The notes: generated by a model from the letters alone, not told the origin. 64,000 nucleotides of DNA from CAVVEQ01 sp963806635 (GCA_963806635.1 CAWDZA010000015.1:992001-1056000), one strand, 5' to 3'. Numbered from the stretch's first letter, positions 17,870 to 26,823 are shown. Program-made: numbers and translations.

Positions 17870-18730
17870 ATGTCAAAAGTGGCAATCGTAACGGATAGTA
17901 CTGCTTATATTCCGGATACCATACTTTCGGGGTATCCGATTTTTGTCGCCCCCCTTCTGGTGATCTGGGATGATCAATCCCTTCGGGATGGTGTGGATAT
18001 TATGCCGGCTGAGTTTTACGCGCGGTTAAAAGAATCCAAGACCATGCCCTCCACCTCGCAGGTCACCCCGGCTGCTTTCATGGAGGTCTACCAGCGTTTG
18101 CTCAACGAGGGTTACGATATCCTCAGCGTCCACATTTCCTCCAAATTATCCGGCACATTGGATTCAGCAATCCAGGCTAAGACGCATTTCGAAGGTGCCA
18201 GGATCGAGCTATTTGATTCCCTGACCTCCGGCATGGCGCTTGGTTTTCAGGTACTTGCCGCAGCCCGCGTTGCTGCGCAGGGAGCCAGCCTGGAGGATTG
18301 CCTGCACGTCCTGGAGAAAGCCCGCAGCCAAAGCGGTCTCTACTTCGTTCCAGCCACGCTCGAGTACTTGCACCGCGGCGGCCGCATCGGTGGGGCATCC
18401 GCATTCCTCGGTTCGGTGCTGGATCTGAAACCCATCCTTACGGTCGTTGACGGCCGCATCGAAGCTGTGGAAAAGGTACGCACTTTCTCAAAAGCGGTGG
18501 ACCGCATGCTGGAGCTATTCCAGAAACACGCCGAGCAATACAGCCTTCCGGTGCGTCTGGCAACGCTTTATACGGATGATATCGAGTACGCCCAGGTATT
18601 GGCTGACCGCGCCAAAGTTAAATTCGGTTCAGAGGGTGTCTCGGAACTTCTGATTACTCAGGTCAGCCCGGTCATCGGAACGCATTTGGGGCCAGGGACT
18701 TCCGGGATCTGCTTCCTTGCAGGCATGTGA
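17870..18730 (+). CDS. DegV family fatty-acid-binding protein
   Basis: Fatty-acid-binding protein of the DegV/FakB type, which in Firmicutes presents acyl chains to a kinase. 286 residues. The N-terminus VAIVTDSTAYIP, the central TSQVTPAAF and SSKLSGTLDSA motifs and LEYLHRGGRIGG are family hallmarks; HLGPGTSG near the C-terminus lines the head-group pocket. GGAG eight bases upstream of ATG 17870 sets the start. Followed by a terminator at 18757, so it is probably monocistronic. No FakA-like kinase is seen nearby. Confidence 0.93.
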   Translation: MSKVAIVTDSTAYIPDTILSGYPIFVAPLLVIWDDQSLRDGVDIMPAEFYARLKESKTMPSTSQVTPAAFMEVYQRLLNEGYDILSVHISSKLSGTLDSAIQAKTHFEGARIELFDSLTSGMALGFQVLAAARVAAQGASLEDCLHVLEKARSQSGLYFVPATLEYLHRGGRIGGASAFLGSVLDLKPILTVVDGRIEAVEKVRTFSKAVDRMLELFQKHAEQYSLPVRLATLYTDDIEYAQVLADRAKVKFGSEGVSELLITQVSPVIGTHLGPGTSGICFLAGM

Positions 18731-18756
18731 AATAACCACCGATCTTTTGGGAACGA

Positions 18757-18788
18757 AGCGGACCCTTGCGCGGGTCCGCTATTTTTTT
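18757..18788 (+). terminator. Intrinsic terminator after degV
   Basis: A 9-bp stem AGCGGACCC/GGGTCCGCT with a six-base loop is followed by A and seven T. Confidence 0.9.
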
Positions 18789-18801
18789 ACCGGATCTGGT
18801 T

Positions 18802-18810
18802 TGGTAAAAT
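18802..18810 (+). promoter_or_regulatory. Possible extended -10 promoter for the DUF1015 gene
   Basis: TGGTAAAAT is a TGn-extended -10 box 28 bases before the ATG at 18838, just after the degV terminator. No good -35 is seen. Confidence 0.35.
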
Positions 18811-18837
18811 AACAGCAACCATTCTTTCGAGGGTAAC

Positions 18838-20157
18838 ATGCGAAATTATCCAAGCGTCGGCCTCCAGGTTCCCAATATTCTGCTTCCCAAACCAGGGACA
18901 GATCTGAATAAATGGGCGGTCATTGCCTGCGACCAGTTCTCCTCCGAACCCGAGTATTGGGATGAGGTGAAAAAGATCGTCGCCGGGCAGCCATCCACCT
19001 ACGAGATGATCCTGCCCGAAGTTTTGCTGGGCACGTCCGCAGAACCTCCCCGCATCCAATCCACGCAAGCTGCCATGCGGCAATATCTCGACGCGGGAAT
19101 TTTCCAGCAAGCGGAAGGGCTGGTACTTGTGGAGCGTCAAGCCCTGGGGAAAACCCGCCGCGGGGTGATGCTGGCGCTCGATCTCGAGCAATATGACTAT
19201 AACAAAGGCTCGCAGACCCTGGTCCGCGCCACCGAGGGCACCATCCTCGATCGTCTGCCGCCCAGAATCCGAATCCGTGAAGACGCTTCGCTGGAGCTTC
19301 CGCACATCCTGGTGCTCATCGATGATCCAGACTGCACCACGATCGAACCGCTTTTTCGAAACGTATCTGACCTCCCCTGCCTGTATGATTTCGACCTCAT
19401 GCTCGGCAGCGGGCATCTGAGGGGATTCCACCTGAATCGCCGTGACCTGGAGCAGGATTTTATACGCAACCTGGAAAAACTGGCTGATCCGCACGTGTTT
19501 CAAACTCGTTATGACCTCCCTGTAGGAAAGGCAGTTCTGCTCTTCGCCATGGGGGATGGGAATCATTCCTTCGCCACAGCCAAGGCAATCTGGGAAAAAA
19601 TGAAAGGCACCGTTCCCTCCGATCACCCGGCGCGTTATGCGCTGGTGGAGGTCGTGAATGTCCACGATCAGGGGCTGGAATTCGAACCGATTCACCGGGT
19701 GCTTTTTAACGTAAAAACCGATCTGGCGCAGCAAATGGGCAAGGTATTGGGAATAAATGTGAGCCTGGAAGCATGTGACGATCCTGATAAGGTTCAGCGG
19801 GAAATTCTAGCCACGCCGCCTGGGATCCAAAAAGTGGGCTGCGTGGATTCCTCAGGCTGGAAGGTGATCAAGTTTTCCGCTCCTGCCTCCAACCTGGCGG
19901 TTGGCACATTGCAATCTTTCCTGGATGATTGGGGAAAAACAGGCGGGTTTGAAAAGATCGATTACGTGCATGGCTGGGACTCGGTCACCCGACTGGGGAA
20001 GATTCCGGGCAACCTCGGGTTTATCTTGCCTCCCATGCGCAAGACGGATCTCTTCAAGACGGTCATTCTGGATGGTGCTTTGCCGCGCAAGACATTTTCG
20101 ATGGGTGAAGCCAGGGAAAAAAGATTCTATATGGAATGCAGGAAAATTGTTGAATAA
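18838..20157 (+). CDS. DUF1015 family protein
   Basis: Conserved protein of unknown biochemical function; the DUF1015 family is widespread and sometimes sits near serine metabolism genes, but nothing of that kind is adjacent here. 439 residues, cytoplasmic, no TM segment. The block MGDGNHSFATAKA (about residues 237-249), matching the family's GDGNHS-type motif, and FEPIHRVLF near residue 280 are characteristic. SD-like GAGGG precedes the ATG. Its 3' end overlaps the probable TTG start of the M23 lipoprotein, suggesting coupling to the envelope cluster downstream. Confidence 0.85.
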   Translation: MRNYPSVGLQVPNILLPKPGTDLNKWAVIACDQFSSEPEYWDEVKKIVAGQPSTYEMILPEVLLGTSAEPPRIQSTQAAMRQYLDAGIFQQAEGLVLVERQALGKTRRGVMLALDLEQYDYNKGSQTLVRATEGTILDRLPPRIRIREDASLELPHILVLIDDPDCTTIEPLFRNVSDLPCLYDFDLMLGSGHLRGFHLNRRDLEQDFIRNLEKLADPHVFQTRYDLPVGKAVLLFAMGDGNHSFATAKAIWEKMKGTVPSDHPARYALVEVVNVHDQGLEFEPIHRVLFNVKTDLAQQMGKVLGINVSLEACDDPDKVQREILATPPGIQKVGCVDSSGWKVIKFSAPASNLAVGTLQSFLDDWGKTGGFEKIDYVHGWDSVTRLGKIPGNLGFILPPMRKTDLFKTVILDGALPRKTFSMGEAREKRFYMECRKIVE

Positions 20158-20995
20158 GAACCGGTTTGGTTTAATTATTGGACTTTCTTACATTTTTCTG
20201 CTCTCGGGCTGTGGATTCAGCCAGCCTTCGCCCATACCCACCGCATCTCCTGAGCCCACGGTCACGCCTTCGCCGACGCCAGCCATCACCGCCACGTCCC
20301 TGCCCACCCTGACCCCCACACCTGTATTTACGCTCTGCTCTCCGATAGAAGGGTTTGCTCTAGCAGATTTACAACAGTTCATTACCCAACCTTTCATCCC
20401 CCCCACCCCGCGTCTGGATAACGGTCATCACGGGCTGGATATCGCCTTCTTTTCCGAAGGCATCCGGCCGCAGATCCTCGGCCTTCCCGTTCGATCCATC
20501 CTGCCGGGTAGAGTAGCAGCTATACTAAACAATAAGGGATATTATGGGAATATGATCATGGTTGAAACCCCTCTGGAAAATATTCCCCTGACCTTTCAGG
20601 ATTCGATCCCCTTCCCCACTGTCGCCCCCACCGTCACGAGTGATGCCCGTCTGATCTGTCCACCGGAAGGTGAGATGCCAACCTATGACACATCTGGGAA
20701 ACGCTCGCTCTATATCCTTTATGCGCACTTGCTTGAAGCACCAACTTTAATAATCGGAGATGTTGTGAGTGATTGCCAGGTTCTGGGCAAGGTGGGAAAC
20801 ACTGGCTGGTCTTCCGATCCACATTTACATATTGAGACTCGTGTCGGACCAGCGAATGCTGTCTTCGGGGATATCGTCCACCGGGTGGAGGGCACAACCT
20901 TGGAAAGTGCACACAATTATTGCGTCTGGCGCATCAGCAACCTCTTCGAATTAATGGACCCTGCCATAGTTCTGTTTCAATCATCTCCCAATTGA
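20150..20995 (+). CDS. M23-family metallopeptidase lipoprotein
   Basis: Probable peptidoglycan endopeptidase or LytM-type regulator, anchored outside the membrane. About 281 residues from a TTG at 20150 (another TTG three bases earlier); GCAGGAAAA lies just upstream and the start overlaps the preceding gene by eight bases. The signal peptide ends in a lipobox LLSGC; a Pro/Thr/Ser-rich linker follows. The catalytic zinc ligands of M23 are present: H and D in HHGLDIAF and the HxH motif in PHLHIE. Extra Cys residues (four after the lipobox Cys) could form disulfides. First of four consecutive secreted proteins. Confidence 0.82.
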   Translation: MNKNRFGLIIGLSYIFLLSGCGFSQPSPIPTASPEPTVTPSPTPAITATSLPTLTPTPVFTLCSPIEGFALADLQQFITQPFIPPTPRLDNGHHGLDIAFFSEGIRPQILGLPVRSILPGRVAAILNNKGYYGNMIMVETPLENIPLTFQDSIPFPTVAPTVTSDARLICPPEGEMPTYDTSGKRSLYILYAHLLEAPTLIIGDVVSDCQVLGKVGNTGWSSDPHLHIETRVGPANAVFGDIVHRVEGTTLESAHNYCVWRISNLFELMDPAIVLFQSSPN

Positions 20996-21086
20996 CCTCA
21001 TCCACTCACCCACGCCTAAACAGAAGTTTTTTGATAGCATCGCTTTTTTCAGGCTTGATTCTTGCACAAAAGATTCTGATTAAGCT

Positions 21087-22952
21087 ATGAACTTGCAAAA
21101 ATGGTTGACAGAACGAAATTTAGCCATTGCCATGATCGTTTTAATCGGTGTGAATGCGATCCTGGCGCTTTACCTGGTATTCAAAGCCACCAGGCCGCCT
21201 GCCACAGTTCAAACCCAGGCAATGACGGCTGCACCTACCGAATTACTCGAGCCCAGCGCCACCCCGCGCACCCTTCAAACCCCCACCTCCATACCCATTT
21301 CCGCGCAGGGCATTGCTCAAATCGGCGCAGTTGTGCTTTCCATGAGCGATGGCGAATATTTCCATCTATACGCCTACCATCCCCAATACCTGCCACTCAC
21401 CCGTCTAACCAACGGGAATTGGGACGATATTGATCCCGTGATCAGTCCGGATGGCAGCCGGGTGGCATTCGTTTCCCGCGCTGGTGGCTATTGGGATATT
21501 TACATCCTCGAATTTGAGTCTGGTCAAATCACCCAGGTGACAAACACCCCCGAATTCGAAGGCTCCCCAACCTGGTCCTCTGATGGTCAATGGCTGGCTT
21601 ATGAAAGCACCGGCAAGGATCTGATGGACATATTCTTGCTCTCCCTGGCGGATCCTAACCAGGAACCCACCCGCCTCACCCAGGGAGAGGGATTGAATTA
21701 CTCACCTTCGTGGTCGCCAGGCGGCCGGGAAATTGCCTTCATTTCCACCCGCTCGGGTGATCCTGAAGTCTGGCTGGCCAATCTCGACCAGGTGGAGGAT
21801 CGCTTCACCAATTTGAGCCGAAATTCAGATACTGATGAGAACCATCCGGTCTGGTCCCCGGATGGCACCAGGTTGGCTTGGTCTTCCAATGATGGCAACC
21901 GGGATGTAATTTTCACCTGGCAGGTTTCTGATCGCGGAGCTTCGCCCATCGAGAGTCTACCTGGAAGCTGGCCTACCTGGGATTCAACCGGGCAGGTGAT
22001 TGCATCCGTCATCTCCAACTCCAACCAGACGGACCTGGCGATTTTCAACACTGGCGATGGCCGCCTGGTCACGCCGCAGATCAACCTGCCAGGCTCGATC
22101 AATGGCATCACCTGGCTGCCAGGCGCCCAGGCGACCAATCTCACCCGCTACCTCACGGGACCAAACATGGCACCCACTTCCGTTCTGTATGTCCAAAAAC
22201 CGACCCAAACTCCAGGGCCGGGTGGCAGAAAAGGCATTCTTTCGCTGGAAAACGTGAAAGCGCCGTATGCGTTTTTGCAGGATATCGCCCTGGATAGCTA
22301 CGACGCTCTCAGGCGGGAAACTGGAAAGAAAACAGGCTGGGATTTCCTGGCCCAGCTCGAAAATGCCTATCTCCCGCTGACGGAACCCCCGGAACCCGGA
22401 GGAGCCGAGAACTGGCTTTTCACCGGCAGGGGAATTGCGGTGAATACCCTTCCCATCCAGGCCGGCTGGATGGTGGTCGCCAAAGAGGAGTTCAACGGAC
22501 TTCCCTACTGGCGGCTGTATTTGAAGGCATTGAAACAGGATGGATCGCAAGGAGCACCCATAACCAGGATGATCTGGGATTTTAATCCCCGTTTCCAGGG
22601 TGACCCTCTTGCCTATGAAATGGGCGGCAAGGAAGTAGATCCTCCAAGCGGCTGGTGGGTGGACTTCACCGAACTTGCCCAGCGTTACGGCTGGGGTCGT
22701 TTGCCGGGGATGTCCAACTGGCGCACGTATTACCAGGGTACCCGATTTAATCAATTCATCTTTGATGGCAAGACGGATTGGCAGCGTTCCATGGAAGAAC
22801 TCTATCCGCCGGAAGCGATTGCCACATACACCCCCATCCCCACCATCACTCAGACGCCCACCCGCACTCCCTGGAAGGCACCCACCCGAACATCCACCCG
22901 CACTCGCACACCCACACGGACCCCCACGCCTTCCGCGACCACCAAGAATTGA
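21087..22952 (+). CDS. Membrane-anchored TolB/WD40-like beta-propeller protein
   Basis: A signal anchor (IAMIVLIGVNAILALYLVF, residues 13-31) exports a large domain. Between about residues 95 and 300 at least four blades with the TolB/PD40 pattern SPDGSRVAFVS, SSDGQWLAYES, SPGGREIAFIS and SPDGTRLAWSS are seen, i.e. a six-bladed-type propeller. A second region, about residues 350-590, is not recognised; the end is a Thr/Pro/Arg-rich tail. 621 residues. Propellers of this type bind peptides or envelope partners; here it sits between two M23 peptidases, which suggests a scaffold or regulator for wall hydrolysis, an inference from context only. Confidence 0.78.
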   Translation: MNLQKWLTERNLAIAMIVLIGVNAILALYLVFKATRPPATVQTQAMTAAPTELLEPSATPRTLQTPTSIPISAQGIAQIGAVVLSMSDGEYFHLYAYHPQYLPLTRLTNGNWDDIDPVISPDGSRVAFVSRAGGYWDIYILEFESGQITQVTNTPEFEGSPTWSSDGQWLAYESTGKDLMDIFLLSLADPNQEPTRLTQGEGLNYSPSWSPGGREIAFISTRSGDPEVWLANLDQVEDRFTNLSRNSDTDENHPVWSPDGTRLAWSSNDGNRDVIFTWQVSDRGASPIESLPGSWPTWDSTGQVIASVISNSNQTDLAIFNTGDGRLVTPQINLPGSINGITWLPGAQATNLTRYLTGPNMAPTSVLYVQKPTQTPGPGGRKGILSLENVKAPYAFLQDIALDSYDALRRETGKKTGWDFLAQLENAYLPLTEPPEPGGAENWLFTGRGIAVNTLPIQAGWMVVAKEEFNGLPYWRLYLKALKQDGSQGAPITRMIWDFNPRFQGDPLAYEMGGKEVDPPSGWWVDFTELAQRYGWGRLPGMSNWRTYYQGTRFNQFIFDGKTDWQRSMEELYPPEAIATYTPIPTITQTPTRTPWKAPTRTSTRTRTPTRTPTPSATTKN

Positions 22953-22953
22953 T

Positions 22954-24069
22954 ATGACCAACCGCGTTCAGCATTTCATTTCATTGGTCCTGGCAGCGTT
23001 CTGGCTGGGTGGGTGCAGCAGTTTGACTGCCCAATCTGCAAGCATCGAACCCGCCACAATATCGCCAGAACAGCCCACGAGCTCACCCCTTGTTGCCAAT
23101 GCGCCGCGGGTGCTGCCCACATTGATCCCAACAAAACCGATCTCGATCAATCCCGCTGGTAACGATGAACCGCTGGTGATCGAATTCCCCACCCCTGCCG
23201 AAGCACCTGTGACCGATTGGCGCTCCCCGCTCTACCAGATCCCCTGGGCACTCGGTCCGCTGGATCACTTCTACTTCACCCGCCCGATCCAGGCGGATCA
23301 GATAAACTGGCCGCTGCCCGATTATCGCTACGGGTATGAGTTTTCCGAGAATGGCCAGGTGCATACTGGTGTGGATATTGACGCGCCTTACGGGACCCCG
23401 ATCTATGCTGCAGCCTCGGGAACCGTTACATTTGCCGGGTATGGATTGATGAGTTCAACTGCAAATAAGAAAGACCCTTACGGCTTGGCGGTGACAATTC
23501 GTCATGATTTCGGATGGGGAGGTCGCCGGTTGACAACGGTTTACGCCCACATGTCCGAGGTCGCAGTTCGCCAGGGGATGTACGTCAACCAGGGAGATGT
23601 GATTGGCTATATCGGCACCACCGGCAATACCACAGGACCGCACGTCCATTTCGAAGTTCGTTTGGAGAAAACTGACTTTTTTGCCTCTCGCAATCCAGAG
23701 CTCTGGCTTGTGCCTCCCGAGGGAAACGGTGTGCTCGTCGGCCGGATAATGAATTCAAACGGCTCGTTGATCGATAAACAGATCATGGCCGTCACTAACC
23801 GCAAAGGTCACACCTGGGAAGTCTATACCTATGCGACCCTGGGTGTCAATTCTGACGATAATTACCGTGAGAATTTGGTTCTCAGCGACCTGCCCGCGGG
23901 TGATTACCGCATATATATTAAATACGACGATGAACCTTATAACTTCTGGTTCACCATCCATCCTGGCGCAGTCTCCTATATCACTTTCCGAGGGAAACTT
24001 GGCTTCAAGGAAGATACACCCCCCACGCCAGAACCTGAGGAATGGCTTGTAACCCCAGTAACTCCATAA
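22954..24069 (+). CDS. M23-family metallopeptidase lipoprotein with C-terminal beta-sandwich
   Basis: Second putative peptidoglycan hydrolase. 371 residues from ATG 22954, two bases after the previous stop. Lipobox WLGGC near residue 21, then a Pro-rich linker. The LytM domain (about residues 135-255) has the zinc ligands H and D of HTGVDI, and the HxH of PHVHFE, so it should be active. The C-terminal 110 residues look like a carboxypeptidase-regulatory-type beta-sandwich (GRIMNSNGSLIDKQIMAV, LPAGDYRIYIKYDDEPY), common as a carbohydrate or peptide binding add-on. Operonic with the propeller protein. Confidence 0.87.
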   Translation: MTNRVQHFISLVLAAFWLGGCSSLTAQSASIEPATISPEQPTSSPLVANAPRVLPTLIPTKPISINPAGNDEPLVIEFPTPAEAPVTDWRSPLYQIPWALGPLDHFYFTRPIQADQINWPLPDYRYGYEFSENGQVHTGVDIDAPYGTPIYAAASGTVTFAGYGLMSSTANKKDPYGLAVTIRHDFGWGGRRLTTVYAHMSEVAVRQGMYVNQGDVIGYIGTTGNTTGPHVHFEVRLEKTDFFASRNPELWLVPPEGNGVLVGRIMNSNGSLIDKQIMAVTNRKGHTWEVYTYATLGVNSDDNYRENLVLSDLPAGDYRIYIKYDDEPYNFWFTIHPGAVSYITFRGKLGFKEDTPPTPEPEEWLVTPVTP

Positions 24070-24072
24070 CCC

Positions 24073-24101
24073 TTGACAGTTCCCCTCTCCTCCATGAAAA
24101 T
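24073..24101 (+). promoter_or_regulatory. Possible promoter upstream of the NBR1-Ig lipoprotein
   Basis: TTGACA at 24073-24078 is spaced 17 bases from GAAAAT at 24096-24101; the -10 matches only four of six positions. The gene starts at 24140. Confidence 0.4.
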
Positions 24102-24139
24102 GATAGGTCGTATTTTTTGTTTGTAGTTTGGAGGAAAAA

Positions 24140-24850
24140 ATGTCAATCAATAAAATAAGAATTGCAAGTGTTGCGTTCGTGGTCGGTGGATTGATCCTGA
24201 CGGCTTGCGGCGCCGGCACCCCGCCGACACCCACCACAGATCCGAATTTAATCATCACCCAGGTGGCGCAGACCATCGAAGCCAATCTGGCGCTCACGGC
24301 GTCCGCCCAGCCGACAGAAACGCTAACCCCGGAACCCACCCAGGTGCCCACCGAGACCCCCACACTGGCAGTCACCCCCCTCGTTGTTGGAACCCCCGGC
24401 ATCTCCACCCTGGCCTTGCCGACAATTCCTGGCGGCGGCACGGGAGTGAGCCCGGATGCCATGGCCTTTTCCGCAGATGTCACTATCCCGGATAACACAC
24501 AGCTCTCTCCTTCTGCTGCATTCACCAAAACCTGGAGAATGAAGAATACAGGCACTACAACCTGGAATTCCAACTATCAACTGGTTTATTGGGATGGCGT
24601 GCCCATCACAGAAGTGGAGAAGGTGTTGCCTGTCAAACAGGTAAAGCTTAGCAGTGAGGTTAAACCCGGGGCTGAGGGCGAGGTCAGCGTCAAAATGGTC
24701 GCACCCTCCAAAAATGGTACCTATAAAATCTGGTGGCGTCTTCTTAACCCTGCCGGAGCTGCCTTCGGCGATTCACTTTACGCCTTGATTATTGTGAACG
24801 ACGGCACGATCACCCTGGTACCCTCCGTGACGCCAACTAAGACTCCATAA
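24140..24850 (+). CDS. Lipoprotein with NBR1-like Ig domain
   Basis: Exported lipoprotein of unknown role. ATG 24140 has GGAGG eight bases upstream. Lipobox LILTACG near residue 23, then a Pro/Thr-rich linker to about residue 115. The C-terminal domain (about 120-225) has the pattern FTKTWRMKNTGTTTWNSNY, VKPGAEGEVSVKMVAP and YKIWWRLLNPAG, which is the Ig-like fold first described in NBR1 and frequent in secreted proteins of Chloroflexi. Ends in a short Thr/Pro tail. Closes the run of four envelope proteins; queG begins only five bases later. Confidence 0.8.
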   Translation: MSINKIRIASVAFVVGGLILTACGAGTPPTPTTDPNLIITQVAQTIEANLALTASAQPTETLTPEPTQVPTETPTLAVTPLVVGTPGISTLALPTIPGGGTGVSPDAMAFSADVTIPDNTQLSPSAAFTKTWRMKNTGTTTWNSNYQLVYWDGVPITEVEKVLPVKQVKLSSEVKPGAEGEVSVKMVAPSKNGTYKIWWRLLNPAGAAFGDSLYALIIVNDGTITLVPSVTPTKTP

Positions 24851-24855
24851 GGAAA

Positions 24856-25893
24856 ATGGATCAGAACGAATTGAAATTGGAATTGAAAACCGAGGCGGAC
24901 CGCCTCGGTTTTTCGCTTTTCGGTGTAACAACATCTGAGCCGCCCGAACACCTAAGTATTTTCCAATCCTGGCTTCAAAGCGGCTTATACGGCGGGATGG
25001 ATTATCTTATACGGAAGGATACGTTGCAGAAGCGAGCGGATCCGCGCCTGCTCCTGCCTGGATGCCGCTCCATTATCTGCCTCGGGTTTCCGTATCCACT
25101 TGTGAACGCAGTGGAGGATTTTTATATCGCCTCCTTCGCTCGAATGGAGGATTACCATACACTGCTTCCCCGGTTGCTCTCCCCGCTCCTCAAGTTGTTG
25201 GCGCAGCATTCCACCAGCGGGGATCGAACCCGGATCTTTACCGATAGCGCTCCCATTCTGGAAAGAGAGCTGGCAGCCCGGGCAGGTCTTGGCTGGATTG
25301 GGAAGAATTCCTGCCTGATCTCTCCATCGGCAGGTTCTGCATTTTTGCTGGCAGAGATTTTCACCACCCTCGAGTTGAAACCCGATCCACCCTTCACCAG
25401 TGATCACTGTGGTAACTGCACTCGATGTATTCAGAGCTGCCCAACCAATTGCATCCTTCCAAACCGAACGATCGATGCAGTGCGGTGCATCTCTTACCTG
25501 ACCATCGAAAATACAGGTACGGTAAACGAGGATTACCGGGAGCTAATCGGGGACAAGGTTTTTGGATGTGATATTTGCCAGCAAGTTTGTCCCTGGAATA
25601 AAAAAAGGTTGATGTTCATTATCCCGGCTCCGGAAATTATTGACGCTGGGGGTTTTTCTCTATTAGCCCAAATGACTAACCGGGAATTCAAGATCCGATT
25701 CGCATCCAGCCCCTTGCTTCGGTCTGGGCGATTGGGACTATTGCGCAATGGGGTTATCGCGATGGGGAATTCACTCGATATGGTTTATTTACCCGTATTG
25801 AAGGAAATCGAATCGCTGGAAAAAAATCCAACGATCCTTGACCTGACCAAATGGGCTAAGGAGAAAATCCGCTTGGCGCACGAATCCGAATAG
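24856..25893 (+). CDS. queG: Epoxyqueuosine reductase QueG
   Basis: Cobalamin- and iron-sulfur-dependent last step of queuosine synthesis in tRNA. 345 residues. The N-terminal region EADRLGFSLFGVT, AGLGWIGKNSCLISP, and two ferredoxin-type clusters (CGNCTRCIQSCP and CDICQQVCPWN) are the expected order. An Asp in IFTDSAPILERELA is the proposed proton donor. The C-terminus is short, without a HEAT-repeat extension as in E. coli-like forms. The coding sequence of the first conserved block forms a terminator-like hairpin (24886-24912). Confidence 0.92.
   Translation: MDQNELKLELKTEADRLGFSLFGVTTSEPPEHLSIFQSWLQSGLYGGMDYLIRKDTLQKRADPRLLLPGCRSIICLGFPYPLVNAVEDFYIASFARMEDYHTLLPRLLSPLLKLLAQHSTSGDRTRIFTDSAPILERELAARAGLGWIGKNSCLISPSAGSAFLLAEIFTTLELKPDPPFTSDHCGNCTRCIQSCPTNCILPNRTIDAVRCISYLTIENTGTVNEDYRELIGDKVFGCDICQQVCPWNKKRLMFIIPAPEIIDAGGFSLLAQMTNREFKIRFASSPLLRSGRLGLLRNGVIAMGNSLDMVYLPVLKEIESLEKNPTILDLTKWAKEKIRLAHESE
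24886..24912 (+). terminator. Terminator-shaped hairpin inside the queG 5' coding region
   Basis: A perfect 12-bp stem AAAACCGAGGCG/CGCCTCGGTTTT with a three-base loop is followed by one more T, then C. It lies 30 bases inside queG and encodes the conserved TEADRLG. It could terminate the upstream lipoprotein transcript or attenuate queG; function not shown. Confidence 0.5.
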
Positions 25894-25907
25894 CTCAGAT
25901 TAAATCA

Positions 25908-25931
25908 GAACCTCCCACGATGGGGAGGTTC
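25908..25931. terminator. Stem-loop between convergent queG and LysM genes
   Basis: GAACCTCCC and GGGAGGTTC form a 9-bp stem with a six-base loop. The flanks are only moderately T- or A-rich, so it is a weak terminator candidate for either gene. Confidence 0.45.
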
Positions 25932-25938
25932 AATTAGT

Positions 25939-26661
25939 TTATGGTGTGGCGGTGGCGGTGAGGGAGAGCGTTCCCCGCGGCGTGCTGGTCGCTCCCCGTG
26001 TGGGGGTAGGCGTGACAATATTGACTGCCACAGTGATCACATCTCCCACCAGGATACGGTTGGGATCCTTCAGCTTCACCGGGTTCAAGCGGATGATATC
26101 CTCGCGGGTCGTGTTGAACTTGGAGGCGATGATGGCAAGCGTATCCCCAGATTGAATGGTGTATTGGATTCGCGTCCCACGGGGCAGGTCGGAGGGAATG
26201 GGCGTGGGCGTTGGCAGGGATTGCCCCGGTGCAGGGATCAGGATCTTGGCGCCTGGTTGCAGCGGGCAGGTTCCTGCAGGGAAGTTATTGATCGCAATGA
26301 TGGTGACGACATCCGTGTTGAAACGGCTTGCCAGGTCCCAACAGGTATCTCCGGATTTGATCTCGTACTCGAATGGGCCGGAAGGCGTGGATGTGGCCGT
26401 CGGCTCCGGGGTATCCGTTGGCAGCGGGGTGTTACTGGGCGTGGGGCTGGGCACTGTTGCGGTGGCTGTGGGGGAAGAGGTGGATGTTGGAGTTTTTGTG
26501 GCAAAGAGTGCTGGAGCATTTGGGCCGGCGAACCAGGTCACCAGGATGATGATTCCCGAAACAACCAATACAACCGCCAGTCCGCCGATCAGGAATGGCA
26601 GCATCCTCTGCCGTTTGTTGAAGTTATCCATGACGGATTGAGGAGAAGGTTCGTTGCTCAT
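25939..26661 (-). CDS. Membrane-anchored protein with two LysM domains
   Basis: Peptidoglycan/N-acetylglucosamine-binding envelope protein. 240 residues from ATG 26661 (AAGGA-like SD upstream). One TM helix (FLIGGLAVVLVVSGIIILVTW) after a short cytoplasmic Arg/Lys segment, a Pro/Thr/Ser linker, a first LysM (YEIKSGDTCWDLASRFN, about residues 113-160) and a second (YTIQSGDTLAIIASKFN, about 178-225), then a Thr-rich tail. No catalytic domain. The first LysM carries two Cys likely to be disulfide-bonded. Same architecture as the protein at 60340. Confidence 0.87.
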   Translation of the reverse strand: MSNEPSPQSVMDNFNKRQRMLPFLIGGLAVVLVVSGIIILVTWFAGPNAPALFATKTPTSTSSPTATATVPSPTPSNTPLPTDTPEPTATSTPSGPFEYEIKSGDTCWDLASRFNTDVVTIIAINNFPAGTCPLQPGAKILIPAPGQSLPTPTPIPSDLPRGTRIQYTIQSGDTLAIIASKFNTTREDIIRLNPVKLKDPNRILVGDVITVAVNIVTPTPTRGATSTPRGTLSLTATATP

Positions 26662-26778
26662 ATTTTTTCCTTTTCTCCCGGCCAATTCCACCGGGCAATT
26701 TTTATTCTACCTGAAAAATCAAGGGATTTGTTTTCTACCCATAATATTCATATCCGATATTTCATTTCAAATTCCAAA

Positions 26779-26787
26779 TGATATAAT
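26779..26787 (+). promoter_or_regulatory. Extended -10 promoter for the STAS/RsbW pair
   Basis: TGATATAAT is a full-consensus -10 with a TGn extension, 37 bases before the GTG start at 26824. No clear -35. Confidence 0.55.
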
Positions 26788-26823
26788 CTGCTCACGTATT
26801 TTTAAGCGTCGCGAGGAGGAGCT

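Noticed and set aside
18787..19734. Minus-strand open frame of 315 codons opposite the DUF1015 gene
   Set aside because: No start signal or recognisable motif; the plus strand carries the conserved DUF1015 blocks.
20220..20330. Pro/Thr-coding repeats (also near 22850, 24300, 26400, 60620) as DNA repeat elements
   Set aside because: They are low-complexity linkers inside exported proteins, in frame and of differing DNA sequence.
21984..22961. Minus-strand open frame of 325 codons opposite the propeller gene
   Set aside because: Gly/Arg-rich shadow of the Pro/Thr linker and propeller codons.
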